Notes: generated from the sequence alone by a model not told the origin. A DNA stretch of 64,000 nucleotides from Trichosphaerium sp. ATCC 40318 (GCA_038496445.1 JALMLS010000420.1:620001-684000); one strand, 5' to 3'. Counted from the stretch's first letter, positions 11,701 through 24,245 are shown. Numbers and translations are program-made.

Positions 11701-13586
11701 TAGAGTTAGCGTTGAAAACAAGAAAAAAAAAGAACAAAAACAACTGTTTGTTGAAAGTATGAACCGATGAAGAGTCGAGATGTTTCTGCTTTAGCTGGCA
11801 CTTTACCAGTTATTATTTTGAAACTTCTCCGTACAAAATGGAATGAATCAGGCATACTCGTTGCAAAATTAAAACCCGGGAACTGTTTTTAAAGGTTTTT
11901 GACCGGCGTGTGCAACCATATGCCTGTTTTCCACTAGTCTGTAAAGGCAGTAATCAAGGTCTTCTCTTTCGAACCTGTTCAAGCCGAGCAAGAGAACTCC
12001 CAATTTTTTTCAAAAAACGCCCTCCAGCCTGAAAGGTCTCGTATTTCGCTGTGTGCACCTCTCCAAGGTACCTTGATAGCGCTTTGCTCTACCACGTGAC
12101 GAATCAAGCGGCAGAGCAACCGTGTGGCTTTAATAAAAAACCGATGCGTTTAACTGCCCTACGTGTTTCAATCACCAGCAGAGCGATTGCCGTTCTCATC
12201 TAACACCATTTTACGCTCTGGTAGACTGTGAAAGTTGTTAGAGTTTAGGTGGAAAAAAAAGGCGAAAAACGTACTCGAAATCAAGCAGCTGTTCAAGTTC
12301 TTCTGTTTGCAGCTCGAAGCTTACTAAGTTGGTATTAGCAACGTGAACACAAAACGTAGAAAACGTACTCTTACATTTGTGGTTGAAGAGGTCCACGTTA
12401 TCTGTTGTCGGTGACGCTCTATAGCAAATTGTAAGCAAAGGAGATTTATTTTTTTTATGACGTCAAAAACAAGTGACAGGTGTAAAATAAAATAAAAAGT
12501 AGTCGATTTACTCTACGTACTTTGGTTCAGGAGAGCAGTTAGCCGTTCTGTGTGGTTTTGGTGGCTCGTTAACTAAAACCGTTAACGAAACTGTCGATGA
12601 AACTGGTAAAAAACGAATTCAAAAAGTACGCACAAGCTATGTGTGGTGATCCACTGTGCCCTGACGGTTTTGGGATAGAATTTGTGTTGTTGTCTAAATA
12701 ATGTAAGCGAAATAGAAACTTTTGAAGGCCACGTGGTATTGTAACGTACTAGTATCAGAAGAGGGTTTCTTTTAGCTCATATTGGTTTTCTTCCTTAGTG
12801 GAGGATGTAAAGTGCTTTTTGACAAGCTTTGATGTGATGTACATCGAGTCAATAAACTTCCCATCACTGTGAATATCGTCTAAAAACCTTCTCTGGATGC
12901 TATTGGTGCTCTACGTATTGTTTCCTTACGTAGAAGAGAGTGAAACACTTTTCAAGATTTTTACTTTTTTGTGTTGTGCAATATCTTTAATAATGCACCA
13001 GTTGGATATCTTGATCGCTTAAAATACGTTTTATGCAACAAAAAACGACCTATCTATTACTTGAGTGACTTTTTCTGAATGTAATTGAGAATAGTTTCAA
13101 TCACATGATTGATTTTTTTTGCCAATTTTCGAAACAGACCTTAACTTTTTTTTGCACTCCTTCCACTCTTGGAGGACAAAATCTAATGAGAATCTCACAT
13201 GTAGCCTCTGAAGCTATTGATTTCTTGAATATTACTTAAAACCAATGATGTGATTAGTGTGGAAAGTGAGAAGCACTGGCATTGAAATATTAGAATCTAT
13301 GTTTGCAAAGCAGCTTCTATTCCAGCAGTTATGAAATACAAGGTTCATTCAAAATCTATTTATTTTCAACTCAACAGTAACTTACAATCTAAACGGTGAG
13401 TAAAACGCCTTGTTCAATCAAGAAATGCAACTTTTGACTGCATTTTGTTTGCTTGTTTATCATTTTGCGACATTATGATTTGTGTTAAAATCAGAACTAC
13501 CTATGATTCTATGAATATAATACAACTTAGACGCTTTTGGTATTTAACTTAATTGTTTCCTTCTTTATTGGACACAGCAATACCTG

Positions 13587-15140
13587 ATGACTACTACGAA
13601 AGGGGTGTTAGTATTATTGGTTATTTTAAGCATAATCCAGCTAGGACAGTGCCTAAGTACGCAGTAATACTAAAACAAAATGCTTACAAGTTGTAGCAAA
13701 TGGAGATACAGCTTACGCATTCTTAAACGCGGTAGGCTTTGCTGATAACATCTTTGACGAAGTTGCATTCACTACAGGAGGTAATGGAACTCTACCATAC
13801 ATAGACGTAGGCGGCGTAAGTAAATGACGCACAAACAATCAATAGAGCTGTTTTTTGTTACGTGATATTTGTGATATTACGAATTTGAATTATTGCTACT
13901 AAAGCAGTTTTGAAACATTTTTAGACTTTACTCAGGTCGTAGAACAGTCAAAAATCACATTTTCGTTTTTTTTGGCACATATTTGGATAATCGAATAACG
14001 TTAAATTTCCGGTCAAGGGAAATCAGCCGGAACCTTGTTCTCCGCGATATTTTGGCCTCAAATTTTTATGGAATTCTGCGAACATTCATATCACATCAAG
14101 CAAAAAAATTTAACATCTTTACTAGCATTTAATAAGCTAACTGTTTTTGTCAATTTTATAGCCTGTACTGTCTTCTGTAGCACAATTACGATTTACATTA
14201 TCTATTACGGAGACACAAGTAATCGCCACCTTTTCAGATATTTCAGGGTGTACAGACGATATATGCTCTATTGATAAATATACACTTGCTGCAACATTTA
14301 TTACTCCACAAACTACAATGCTGTCAAGTACAAAACTTCAAATTCAATTTCACAACCAAAAATCACTGACAAACTTGCAACAGATATGACACTATCTACA
14401 AACTCATGGGAAAGGGATCCTACAATTGTATTTAATGACACTTCATTTACGTACGCCTCTGATATTCTATTCTATTTCGCTCTATTTAATAGTAATGCTC
14501 CCTGGTAATGCTTACTTATTCAATAGGATAACCATCCCAAGTTCATTGTACACAATTGACAAAACATGGAGGATTGTATACGAAATCATGTCAGTACCTA
14601 CACTTGTGCCTGCAATACCTTCTACAGAATCGCCAACAACACCTCCAACAACACTACCGCCAACCACACCTCCAACAACAATACCTCCAACAACACTACC
14701 TCCAACAACATTGACGCCTACAACTGTAGCACCAACTGCAGCACCTTCAACAGAAGCGCCAACCACCACACCTCCAACATTACCTCCCACAACTACCGCC
14801 AACCACTGCAGCCCCAACATTACCTACAACTGTAACGCCAACAACAACACCACCTACAATGACACCTACGTCTGTTACACCTTCCATCACAGATGAACCT
14901 ACGGGACCAAGCAGTATTGCACCTACTGAACCAACTGCTCCTTCTATACCTACTACAGAAACGCCTACAGCTCCTTCAGTACCCACAACAAGCGCTCCAA
15001 ACTCAATTTCTCCAACAGCTCCCGTTGACACATCCACACCAACAAACTCACCAAGTGAAACATCAGTGTTGTCGGCGTCTGTACATATGTTTAGTTTCAT
15101 GTACTTGATATTGCCAATCATTCTATCAATAATATTGTGA
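13587..15140 (+). CDS. Secreted/GPI-like Thr-Pro-rich surface protein, frameshifted
   Basis: Exon 1 (13587-13656) encodes a clear signal peptide (MTTTKGVLVLLVILSIIQ). Exons 13697-13815, 14162-14327 and 14384-14504 join in phase, and the ectodomain then continues from about 14527. From about 14620 the protein is a mucin-like array of P-P-T-T / T-L-P-P-T units. The C-terminus is hydrophobic (MFSFMYLILPIILSIIL), as in GPI-anchored proteins. Two oddities: the intron after 14504 would be only 22 nt (or 37 nt with the later AG), and inside the Thr/Pro repeat the reading frame shifts by one base near 14798 before continuing in frame to the stop at 15138-15140. No catalytic domain is recognised. A wall, adhesion or surface-coat role is an inference from composition. 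Confidence 0.65.
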
Positions 15141-15405
15141 TTTTTCAAGTACTGCTACCTTTTGTGTTTTGTTAAGTGGTTAATTGCGATCAGGTTTTGT
15201 GTAAATTAGACCCTGCTATCGTTGCTTGCATCTGTACAAGGAAAAAGATATGTTCAATAAAGTGAGCTGTTGCTGCTTCCTCGTCTGTGACACCCTTTTT
15301 ACGCTGACCATGATTATCATATTCATGTAAAAAAGTTGCAACAAGTCAGTCATAGTTGAAGTTGTTCATTCAAAAACACCTTAGCCTCTGTGTTCTCCTT
15401 TTACA

Positions 15406-17193
15406 ATGCAAATCATACCCCTTATTGTGCTGTTATCACTTGTACAGTAAACAAAAAGACTTTGAAACGCAACTAAGGTAATGTTTAGGGTGTAGTTGTA
15501 TCGCTACGATCTTATTCGCTTGATACTGTTACTTTAATCAAGAGTCCATTCGCTGGTTTGTCTTTTAAACTAAGATTTAACTAAAACGCCATTTGACACC
15601 CATAGGCCAATATACTAATGTCAAAATGATGGTAAATGACCTTCCTATCATTACTTATTACGATGCAGCCTACGCTCAGCTTAATTTCGCAGCGTGTATC
15701 GATGACACGTGTACCAAGAGGTTTGAAGGCGTCATTGATGGTTCAAATAGTCAACCAGGCGTACAAGTCGGTCGTTGGTCTCAAATGCGTGTTATTAATG
15801 GTAAACCTGTTGTGGCGTATACGTATGGTTGGGATCTAAAGGTTAGACACGATACAGCTGCGTCATTTTGTTTTAGTAAAAACATACCCTATTTTTGTTT
15901 CCTCACGTGATTTTTTTTTTTCTTAGGTTGCAATTTGTAATAATAACTGCTCTTCGATTGAGACTAAAGTATTGGCATCAAAAGTGGCTAATAACGTTAG
16001 TAGTAATTGTTTGTTTTTTGTTGTCTTGACGCTCTTGTTTAGAATACACATGGTGGATATACTAGCTTGGGATTCACTAGTGAATTTGCACCTGTTATTG
16101 CCTTTGGCAATGACAAAGAAGAGACGCTTTCAGTGAGAAATCAAAATTGTTAAAGCCCAGTACTAAATTGTTGAAAGATTGTAGTGTGCCATGACCCTCA
16201 GTGTTCGGGTCATACTGTTAATGTATTGGACAAAACTGCAAAATCTTATCCCGGTGTCGCTGTTTTGAAGAATGGTAACCCTGTTACAAGCTACTATGAG
16301 GATAAAGGAGCATCCATGAAGGTACACCATATTGTTTTGTTTTCGTTGATACTAATGAAATACTGCTAGTACGCTTACTGTAATGACCATCTATGCAATT
16401 CAGTGTCTACAGTTACTATTGATAATAGTACACAAGATATAGGTCGATACACCAGTACGTGATGAACTATTTGACTTTATTTTGTAGTTCTAATATTATC
16501 TGTTGTCAAAAGGCTTAACAATCGGTTCTGATGGTTTACCCATAATGATGTACACAGGTACTTCACAAATAGCTTTTTGGTAATACAAGACAAGCGTAAT
16601 AAGGCTATAGATCAAGTCAATGGATTCATCAAAGTAGCTCACTGTTCAGATGTTAAATGCCAAAAATCAGTAACTATTTCTATAATTGATAACATTGGAG
16701 TATCCTGTTATGGAGTGTTCCCTGAGATTGACATCGATCCATCCACCGGTATGTAGTATAATATCTATTAAGCGTTAGTGTCAAAGTAACAGAGTTACGT
16801 AGGGTTTGCCATTATGACGTACTTTAATCAAACAAGTTCTTTGTCTGGCTCACTAAAAATGGCTCAATGTCTTTCAGCTGATTGCTCGCAATCTCAAGCT
16901 AAAATAATATCTACTGGTCCATGTGGTTATGGTAGAGATTCATCAATTGCATTATCTAAAGATGGACACTTGTTCGTTAGTTTTCTTGATTTTAGGCACG
17001 TGCTTCTTACTCTTTTCTTCTTTTTTTCCTAATTGTTTTGTTTCTTTGTAGTTTTGGCATGGCATGTCGGCTAGCAGTATTGCACTCTACCGAAATATAT
17101 GAGAGAGCTAGTTATATTGAAGTAGAATATTCGTTCACTAATATCAGTGTCAGTAAGGAAGTTGATATATGCAGCGGGTTTAATCTTCAATAA
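15406..17193 (+). CDS. Secreted beta-repeat protein (P-V-x-x-Y-Y-D / C-x-D-x-x-C repeats)
   Basis: Eleven exons close in frame: 15406-15441, 15489-15555, 15606-15841, 15927-15995, 16043-16132, 16178-16321, 16370-16454, 16513-16557, 16611-16748, 16803-16995, 17052-17193, giving about 414 aa. Exon 1 encodes a signal sequence (MQIIPLIVLLSL). The body repeats a unit of about 55 residues: a strand like LPIITYYDAAYAQL or NPVTSYYEDKGASM, then a Cys pair (AACIDDTCT, VVCHDPQCSG, AYCNDHLCN, AHCSDVKCQ, AQCLSADCS), then IGRYTSLTIGSDG. This unit is well known from secreted bacterial and some protist proteins annotated as sialidase/BNR-like, and should form a beta-propeller-type fold. Substrate is unknown. 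The final intron (16996-17051) uses a GC donor. Confidence 0.75.
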
Positions 17194-17648
17194 ACATAGC
17201 ATAAAAAATGGTAATATTTGGCACAAATGTTTACTTTTTTGAGAAGTTTAACGGTTATGCACTTCTTAATGCACATGTGTCCTATTTAAAAGGCTTAAAA
17301 GTACGTGGATTCACTAAACCGGGTGTAACTATCCACTATTTTATTCAGTGTATACAAGCTAAAGTTGTTTAAAACTCCACTTTCTGGGGCGTTTATGCAA
17401 CATGAGAAGCTTTTGGTCTTACTAGCCATAACGATATCAATATAACCTGAACTTTTCAGAACGCCAACAATAGTTGTCTTGTATAACACTTGTCCTTGTA
17501 TATTTGAAAAACAGCTTCAATTTTTTGTTCGTTGACCCCAACACAGATCTGTCAAAGTAGAATGTTAGTCAACGAAGTTCACTTTTAATTCTAACTTTAG
17601 TTACGCAGTAAGTCACTCCCTGGCCATCGTTCGTAATTTAATTTAGCC
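17194..17648. other. Intergenic, nothing recognised
   Basis: About 455 bp between the secreted repeat gene and the first F-box/MORN-variant gene. One short minus open frame (17295-17489) is present without recognisable features. Confidence 0.4.
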
Positions 17649-18657
17649 ATGACAACAAAAAAGGTACTTACAAAAGAGATAACATATTCGCCTCACAGAA
17701 GATTAAATAGATAAGCACCGAAAAAAGTGGCAAATCAGTCTATTGAAGCTTCCACTTGAGTTACAGCTTGAAATAGTTGATTTAGACGCTGAAGTGTATA
17801 TAAAGTGGCCATTATTATCAAAGAGTACTGCGAAGACAACAAGGTTTGACGATGAGTTAAGACCCCACGGCAAATGGTTGAAATATACAAAGTGTGTGGA
17901 CATAACATCGAATGAGAAGTCAATATACATTCGAAGAAAAATGCGTACTTTAAGAAATGGTTTACGTCATGGACAGTCCTTTGTGTGGCACAGCAATGGT
18001 CAAGTATGGAAACAAATCAATTTTGTCAATGATAACATGGAAGGAGAGTACAAGTGTTGGTATGATAATGGTACTCTTAAGATACAGTATATGTATAAAA
18101 ATGGTAAACAAGGAGAGTACAAGGTTTGGTATAGTAATGGTAAAATGAAGCTGAAGAGCAATTATGTTGATGGTAAACGACAAGGAGAGTACACAATGTG
18201 GTATGAAAATGGGCAAATGAAAGAACAAGGGACTTATGTTGATTCTAAGCTTGAAGGAGCTTCAAAAGGTTGGTATGGCAGTGGAGTATTACAAAAACAT
18301 ATTAATTGGGCAAATGGTAAACGAGAAGGTGAATACAAGTATTGGCACTCAAATGGTTTATTGGAAGTACAAGGCAATTATACCAATGATGAGCTTGACG
18401 GTGACTACAAAGTTTGGTACAACAACAGTGTGTTGCATCAACAAGCTTCTTTTGTGAATGGTGTACGAGAAGGGGAATTCAAGTATTGGCATAACAATGG
18501 CCAGTTGAGCGAGTCTTATCATTATGTAAATGATATACAAGAAGGAGAATACAAAAGATGGCATTACAATGGTATATTAATGGAGCAGTGCATTTTTAAA
18601 AATGGTGAGGTTGTGGAGACAAAGCGTTGGGATGAAGGTGGTACTTTAATACCATGA
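17649..18657 (+). CDS. F-box-like + MORN-variant repeat protein, copy 1
   Basis: Two exons (17649-17663, 17716-18657) give about 318 aa. The N-terminus contains the motif shared by all five family members here: LPLELQLEIVDLD followed by EVYIKWPLLSK and TTRF. It resembles a shortened F-box (Leu-Pro-x-Glu start, then K-W-P-L-L-S-K). About ten tandem units of about 23 residues follow, each built as GEYKxWYxNGxL plus a spacer such as YVDGKRQ. This is the MORN-variant type (Pfam MORN_2) also seen in bacterial YwqK-like proteins and in Marseillevirus-type giant viruses. Units 5 and 7 are slightly degenerate. The first intron, after five codons, is shared with the copy at 37.3 kb, supporting common descent. 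Inference: an SCF-type adaptor with a repeat substrate-binding face. Confidence 0.75.
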
Positions 18658-18927
18658 AAGAATGTGAAATGACTTGCTGTTAAATAAAGCCCTCGTAGAA
18701 AATGTAACAACATGCAATGTTGGGTTCAAAACAAATGTCAAACTATTGAAATATGGACCCTTTAAAATGGATTGTAAGCTGTTTGCAATAAAAACGTAAT
18801 CACGTGATATTAACAAGTCATTAATAGAAGGACACGGATGCTAATAGTTCGTTTAAACAATTGGCAGCAGTTTTTCCAAAACTTACGTGACTTTTGCATT
18901 TAAGTCTATTTCGCGTCAATCTATCAA

Positions 18928-21082
18928 ATGGACGGTGTAAAGCTTGATGACGATGTTCAAGAGGAGCTACAAGCCGTTTTTGATGTGTATCCGGTACCTG
19001 TGACATCAATCGTGACAAATTTGTTGACGCCTGCGCCAGGAGATCACAAGAACGAAAGGTGGATTCTCTTGGACACCAGAGAGCCGATTAGAGGTTAATG
19101 TGTTGTTTTCGTATGAAATGTAGTTCAAACTGCATTTTACGTAATATTTATGTAGTATTACGCCTGAATACCCTTCCTCACCACCAATAATCACATTTTC
19201 CGTACCTCTTCAGCTAAAAGTTCCAGAAGAGCTTGAAATTCTACAAGATCGCATTAAACGCATAGTAAACTACTACAGACGCTTAAAGATTATTAATTAA
19301 CGCCTTTTTAGGCATCACAACGCTTCGCGGATGAACCAATGCTCTTTGAGCTTATGGATCTGATAATAGAAGAGCTAGAAGAAGTACGACACTATCCTCA
19401 ACAAAAAATGTTCCCATCTGGCAATCTAACACTCTAAGGTTGTTGTACCTTCTATGGGCTTAGGTTCTTTCTCTGTGCTATCAAATGAAATGATTGTAGA
19501 AGTGTTTAATTACTTACAACCTGCATGTTTAGGTAAAGACACGCAAACAGAATTAATCACGTGGCAATCACGTGATTCTTTTGTTTCAATCTTTTAGCAA
19601 CTTACCTATATTTCGTTTTGTAATACTCAATTAGCTACGATGAACTTGGTACACACTGTCTTGATGCCAATGGTACAATATCATCGCAAGTACGCTTTTA
19701 GGTTTGTTTATTAGATCGTAATTTCTTACAAACAGCTGGGAGAAGTTTTATGAAGAATTGGGCGATTGGAAAATCCAGAGAAGAAGACTAATACATCTGG
19801 ATCATCCAGGATATTTACGTGTTAATCGTGCAACACAATTATGGTTTAGGAATAAATACGGATTGATAAGTAAAACGAAGAAACTGTCTTTTTTCAACAA
19901 ATACAGTACACTACGTAGGTGTTTTTTGTTTATCATTGGGTGATATTTTACGTTCTCTTGTATGCTAACCTATTGGCTGTAGGTACATTAATGAACGAGA
20001 ACATAGTACGCCCTTATGTGGCCACTGTTACTACAAGAGATGGTGTTGATTGTGAATGGCCTACGGTACAGTTATAACTGGCTATTGATGACGGCAAGAA
20101 TGAGATACATTTATTTTATTTAGGACAAGCATTGGACATTTTATTTTCGTGCTGAGGTAAGACATTCAATTTCTCGAACTTTTCTCTTACTTTCAACTCA
20201 GGTTCAACGAAAACTTCCTTCGATACGTATGAAACCACACAAGTCTAAGTACGTATGTTTGAATGACTATATCAATAACCTTATAAAAATAAAGTGAGGG
20301 TACAAATACAGAGCGTGGTCAGGTGATGGAGGGTAAAAAGGTTGTGGGTTATTATAACTTTCATGGAATAGAACAAGGAAGACGTCTGTGCGTTTAAAGG
20401 GTACTTGTTCAAACCTGCTTACGTGTAACGTTATAGTTATATTCTCTCCCAAGTGAATCCAGGCATGGAACCTTGCTCGCCGTATAATAGATACGAGATT
20501 GGCGTTTTTGGGTTCGAATTTATAGATAAAACTAAGTGTAAGTTACACACTTCGCATTGTTTGCTAAACTAGTTACTTTCAGTGCGTTCATTTGCAAAAA
20601 AAGTTGCAGTAGTAGCCAGAGGAAGGTTTGGAAACTCAGAATCTATTAGTAATTTAGTATCAATGGGTTAGTTGCCAATGTTTTGATGTAATCGTATGTT
20701 TTTCTTATTATATTCTTGTAGCAAATATACGTATGAATATAACTTGGCGCCATGATAAAATAACAAAATTAAGATTACAACCGTACGTAAAGATACTCTT
20801 TTCTTCGTTCACTTTTTTCTTCTTTGCAGAAACATGTCATCAATAAAATTTTATGATGATTTTTCTTTCACAATTTTTTTTTAATATTGACTTGGTTTTT
20901 ACAGAGCTAGCGGTATAGAACTTTTAGCTGATCCTGATACAAATTGTGCTTACAATACTTCTTTAAAACATCACGTGGAGTTACGTCATAGAGAGTCAAT
21001 GAGACGAACTGTAAGAAATTATACTCAAAACGAAAATGTAACAATCTTTTTTTGGGTTATGTGCACATCTTTCGTGCCGTAG
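18928..21082 (+). CDS. RWD-domain + F-box protein
   Basis: The start is the ATG at 18928 (MDGVKLDDDVQEELQAV). Residues from exons 1-3 look like an RWD domain: EELQAVFDVYP, ITPEYPSSPPIITF (the YPxxxP motif) and the C-terminal helix RFADEPMLFELMDLI. An F-box-like block follows: VLSNEMIVEVFNYLQP, QLTYISFCNTQLA and WEKFYEELGDW. Downstream exons encode WTFYFRAE, EIGVFGFEFIDKT, KKVAVVARGRFG, NITWRHDKITKL and LKHHVELRHRESM, a region I do not recognise. The last exon stops at 21080-21082. Most junctions close, but the joins after 19086, after 19532 and around 20430 do not, so either an exon boundary is missed or the sequence has small indels. RWD domains bind UBC-type enzymes or kinases and F-boxes bind Skp1, so a ubiquitin-ligase adaptor is the natural inference. 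Confidence 0.6.
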
Positions 21083-21405
21083 CATTGCGACTAGCACTAA
21101 ATATATGGCTTGTAAAGATATAGCTGTGGTTTTTTTGTGTTTTACGAGGAGTTAACTTAAATATGACGTTACATGCGGAATAAGGATATAACCGACGCGA
21201 ATGGGGTTAAAGAGATTACATTGCGTGAGGAGTTCAAAACCAGTCAAACTGAATCTTTTTTGTTTTTCGGTGCGTTGAGAAGTGAAGTATACATAATGGC
21301 CACAGTACGTTTCAAGCGTAGCTGTCATAGGTATTAACAAACATAGCCCGACTCCGCGATTTTGGTAATACAGCGCGCTTATAGATGCCATTTGGCATTT
21401 AAGAG

Positions 21406-23320
21406 ATGGAAAGGATTAGGTACGCGTGTTTATCTTCGCTGTTCCGTATCTCCTGCTCAAAAATCGTAAAACCGACTGTACTACTTCTTGAACGCTCTCT
21501 AAACCAATGTAGTACGAAAACATGTCCATCGTACTTATATCGCACACGAGATACTTGCAACCGAAAAAACATACGCCAAAGACTTGGGCACACTCATCGA
21601 TGCACGTTTTAGATCTATTTGTTGATGTTACGACATACTAACGGCTTTTCATCGTTAGGTTTTCGAAGTACCTCTAGAACTATCTAAAATCCTCTCAAAA
21701 GATCAAATTGCATCTATTTTCGCCAATTTAAGCGATATTGCTGGTATTCATCATGTACGTGCTGAGAAAAAACCACTCTATTTTGAATCTCATTTTATTA
21801 TTAACATAACTTCTCAATCACGTGTCAACGAGTTTATAGCGTTTTTATTTTCTTCATTCTATTGAAAATATATTAGCTCAAGTTGATTGTCACTATAGTG
21901 CAATCTACGACATTTAACAATTTTTTTCTTTTACCAAGATTTTCAGCACTTGTTTTTGTTGTTTCTTACTATTTTTTCACAGGAGTTTGTTAGTACCATA
22001 TCAAAGACTATTGAAAACTGGGACTTTAAGCAATGTCTTGGTAAACACTTTTGCGATCTTGCAAAGAAACTAAAATGCTATGAGGTGCGTTCATACAAAT
22101 GACATTTCATGTTTTCTTTTTGGTTTTCTTGTTCGCTGTATTCCTGTAGCAGCGCGATAAAACGGTTTTCTAATCCTACCATGGGACGCCTTCATACAGT
22201 TCTATTTAATCACTGTGGGCTTGTAGTATTTGTCTATTGCTACAGTTACGGAAGGTGGATATACTCATTGTTTGGTTAGGTGTATGTCAATGACTATGCT
22301 GAGCGTATGGCACTCTTCCAAAAGCTTCAAAAAACGAACTCAAAGTTTAATTCCTTTATCGCTGTACGCTTACTGAAACAATCTTTGTTTATCAACTACT
22401 TATACTTTTGTGAATCAAGAAAGCAATGGACGACCCAAGATGCAACAATCATGATTTTTTCGATTTTGCAATTGAACCAGTCCAACGGTAAGTCATGTGA
22501 TTTTATATAATTGGTTAAAGTGTGACAACTAATATACCATAGTATACCTAGATATGTCATGCTTCTTGGTGTAAGCAAAGCCGTTTTTTTTGATGATTTT
22601 TGACTTTTTTTTTTAGGAATTGATTAAAAACACTCCTGAGCACCACCACGATCATAAGTTGCTTGTAGAGGCTAAAGAGAGTATGAAACTACTCTTAAAC
22701 TACTTTAATCAAAAGAAAAAAATGGAAGATGTACAGCAAATGAGCCGTACGAAGAGCACAGATATCAAGAACGAAATGGCCGGAAGAAAAGCTGAGGTTT
22801 GTCTTCTTTCTTTTTTTTATTAAACACTCCGATGTTTGGTTTGGACTTACTTGTAGCTTTGTAGACCTTTTTCAAATCAGAACATCTATACTTGCATGAG
22901 GGCTTTATCAGTCTTACAGATAATTGCTCTGAGCACCATAAGCACGAGCCTTGTTATGCGTTTTTATTCACTGATGCAATTCTTCTTGCGTCACCTCTTA
23001 GTTCCCAACCTTTGACAGGTTTTCTGAGACGTATGACAGGATATAAATTCAGTGTATTGCACGCTATCAGGTTGGATAAATTCACTGTTAATGGTACGTT
23101 CTATTGTGACAAGTCAAAACAAGATTTTTTGTTTCTTTCGTTGTAACACAGCATAGTTTGTGAGAACGGGTTTGAGCTCATTAAGAGAGATGGTAACCTG
23201 GCGTTCACTATACATGTTGAAAAGAAAGAAGAGCTTATAGATTGGACTAGACACTTGCGTACAAGAAGAAGTTCAATTGAAGAATTGAGAAAGCTAAAGG
23301 ATGCTGTTAAGAACCTTTGA
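21406..23320 (+). CDS. Rho guanine-nucleotide exchange factor (DH-PH)
   Basis: Ten exons close in frame: 21406-21445, 21513-21601, 21659-21754, 21983-22084, 22280-22363, 22420-22487, 22543-22570, 22617-22796, 22865-23093, 23157-23320, giving about 359 aa. The DH domain occupies most of the protein. Conserved region 1 is AHEILATEKTYAKDLGTL, the central helices follow (VYVNDYAERMALFQKL), and CR3 is IEPVQRIPRYVMLLGELI, the hallmark PVQRIPRY helix. A PH domain follows (EHLYLHEGFISL, CYAFLFTDAILL, ending at EELIDWTRHLRT). The protein is a minimal DH-PH module that activates Rho/Rac-family GTPases at membranes to control actin. The intron 21602-21658 has a GCACGT donor. Exon 1 is the least certain because its donor GTATCT is not the preferred one. 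Confidence 0.85.
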
Positions 23321-23495
23321 ATAACACAGTTCAATACATTTCTTTTTTCCACTTAAACGTCCTCATTTTTTTAAGCTAAGTACTAGTTGCTGAATATAGC
23401 CCTGTGTAGTCTATATGACATCTACAGTCTATAATTAAAGGTTAGTTGAGTTGTTATTTTAACGTAACAAGCGTGTAGTGAACAACTAACTTTTT

Positions 23496-24245
23496 CTACT
23501 TTATTTTTTTTTTGTTTATTTTTTCGTAGTACACAAGAACATTATTGTTATACTTTCTAAGTTCACATAGAATACCATCTTTGTTGTATTGTTTGTGTTC
23601 TCCATGAATGACACCATTAGAATAATCAATCTCAGTTAATAAAGGTCTTACACTATTAACAACACGTGCACCCCATCTTTGATACTTTCCATTAACATTG
23701 CCATCAACATAACTACACAGTACCTCTTGAGTACCATCTTTATACCATTTTTTATAAGTCCCATCAGCCTTGCCATGTTTATAAGTACATTCAAATGACA
23801 ATACACCATTTTGATGCCATTTCCTGCATAAACCCTGTCTTTCATCATTTATGTATGTACTTTCTTCTTTTAACTTTCCACTCTCCCACCATTGCTTGTA
23901 TGGTCCATTTTTAACACCGTTCATACAGTTGTAGTGATACTTCATGGTACCATTATTGTATGTTTCTTTGTATTCTTCTGTTGTTTCTGTGTAATAGTAC
24001 CAGAAAGAAGCGCCATTAGAATCCCAGTACATTTGTTCCTTTTCTTTGTTGTTTTCAAATGTTAGCTTAGCACATTTTCTGTTACCGTTGTATACAATGA
24101 ATACGCCGTGTTTATCTATATTTGAGTTGAATCTTGTTGTTGTAGCTGTTTGAAAGCAAAGTAGAGGCCATATAACATATACAAACCTATCTGTGTTCAA
24201 TATTAGATGTTGTAGTTCTAGCGGAAGCGAAGTTAGCCCCGACAT
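23496..24245 (-). CDS. F-box-like + MORN-variant repeat protein, copy 2
   Basis: A single exon of about 249 aa starting MSGLTSLPLELQHLIL. The F-box-like N-terminus is divergent (YVIWPLLCFQTATTTRF) but collinear with the other copies. About six MORN-variant units follow, for example NGPYKQWWESGKLKEE, QGLCRKWHQNGVLSFE and DGTYKKWYKDGTQEV. The units near residues 60-90 are degenerate and the C-terminus is Lys-rich. Convergent with the RhoGEF and divergent from F-box/LRR copy A, with only 82 bp between the two start codons, so the two probably share a bidirectional promoter. Confidence 0.75.
   Translation of the reverse strand: MSGLTSLPLELQHLILNTDRFVYVIWPLLCFQTATTTRFNSNIDKHGVFIVYNGNRKCAKLTFENNKEKEQMYWDSNGASFWYYYTETTEEYKETYNNGTMKYHYNCMNGVKNGPYKQWWESGKLKEESTYINDERQGLCRKWHQNGVLSFECTYKHGKADGTYKKWYKDGTQEVLCSYVDGNVNGKYQRWGARVVNSVRPLLTEIDYSNGVIHGEHKQYNKDGILCELRKYNNNVLVYYEKINKKKIK

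Larger units (their letters stand above)
10477..13586. other. Gene-poor stretch with relics
   Basis: About 3.1 kb without a continuous gene. Two degraded coding relics (LRR-like at about 11.04-11.30 kb on plus, coiled-coil-like at about 11.43-11.70 kb on minus) are listed separately. The remainder, including a minus open frame at 12238-12438, shows no recognisable protein similarity. Confidence 0.5.

Noticed and set aside
14512-15148. Long Val/Gly-rich minus-strand open frames opposite the Thr/Pro gene
   Set aside because: They are mirror translations of the ACA/CCA-rich repeat; the plus frame has a signal peptide, intron phases and a hydrophobic tail.
17962-18564. Minus open frames rich in Ile/Pro/His opposite the MORN-variant genes
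   Set aside because: Shadow frames created by the regular repeat; the same pattern appears opposite copies 4 and 5.
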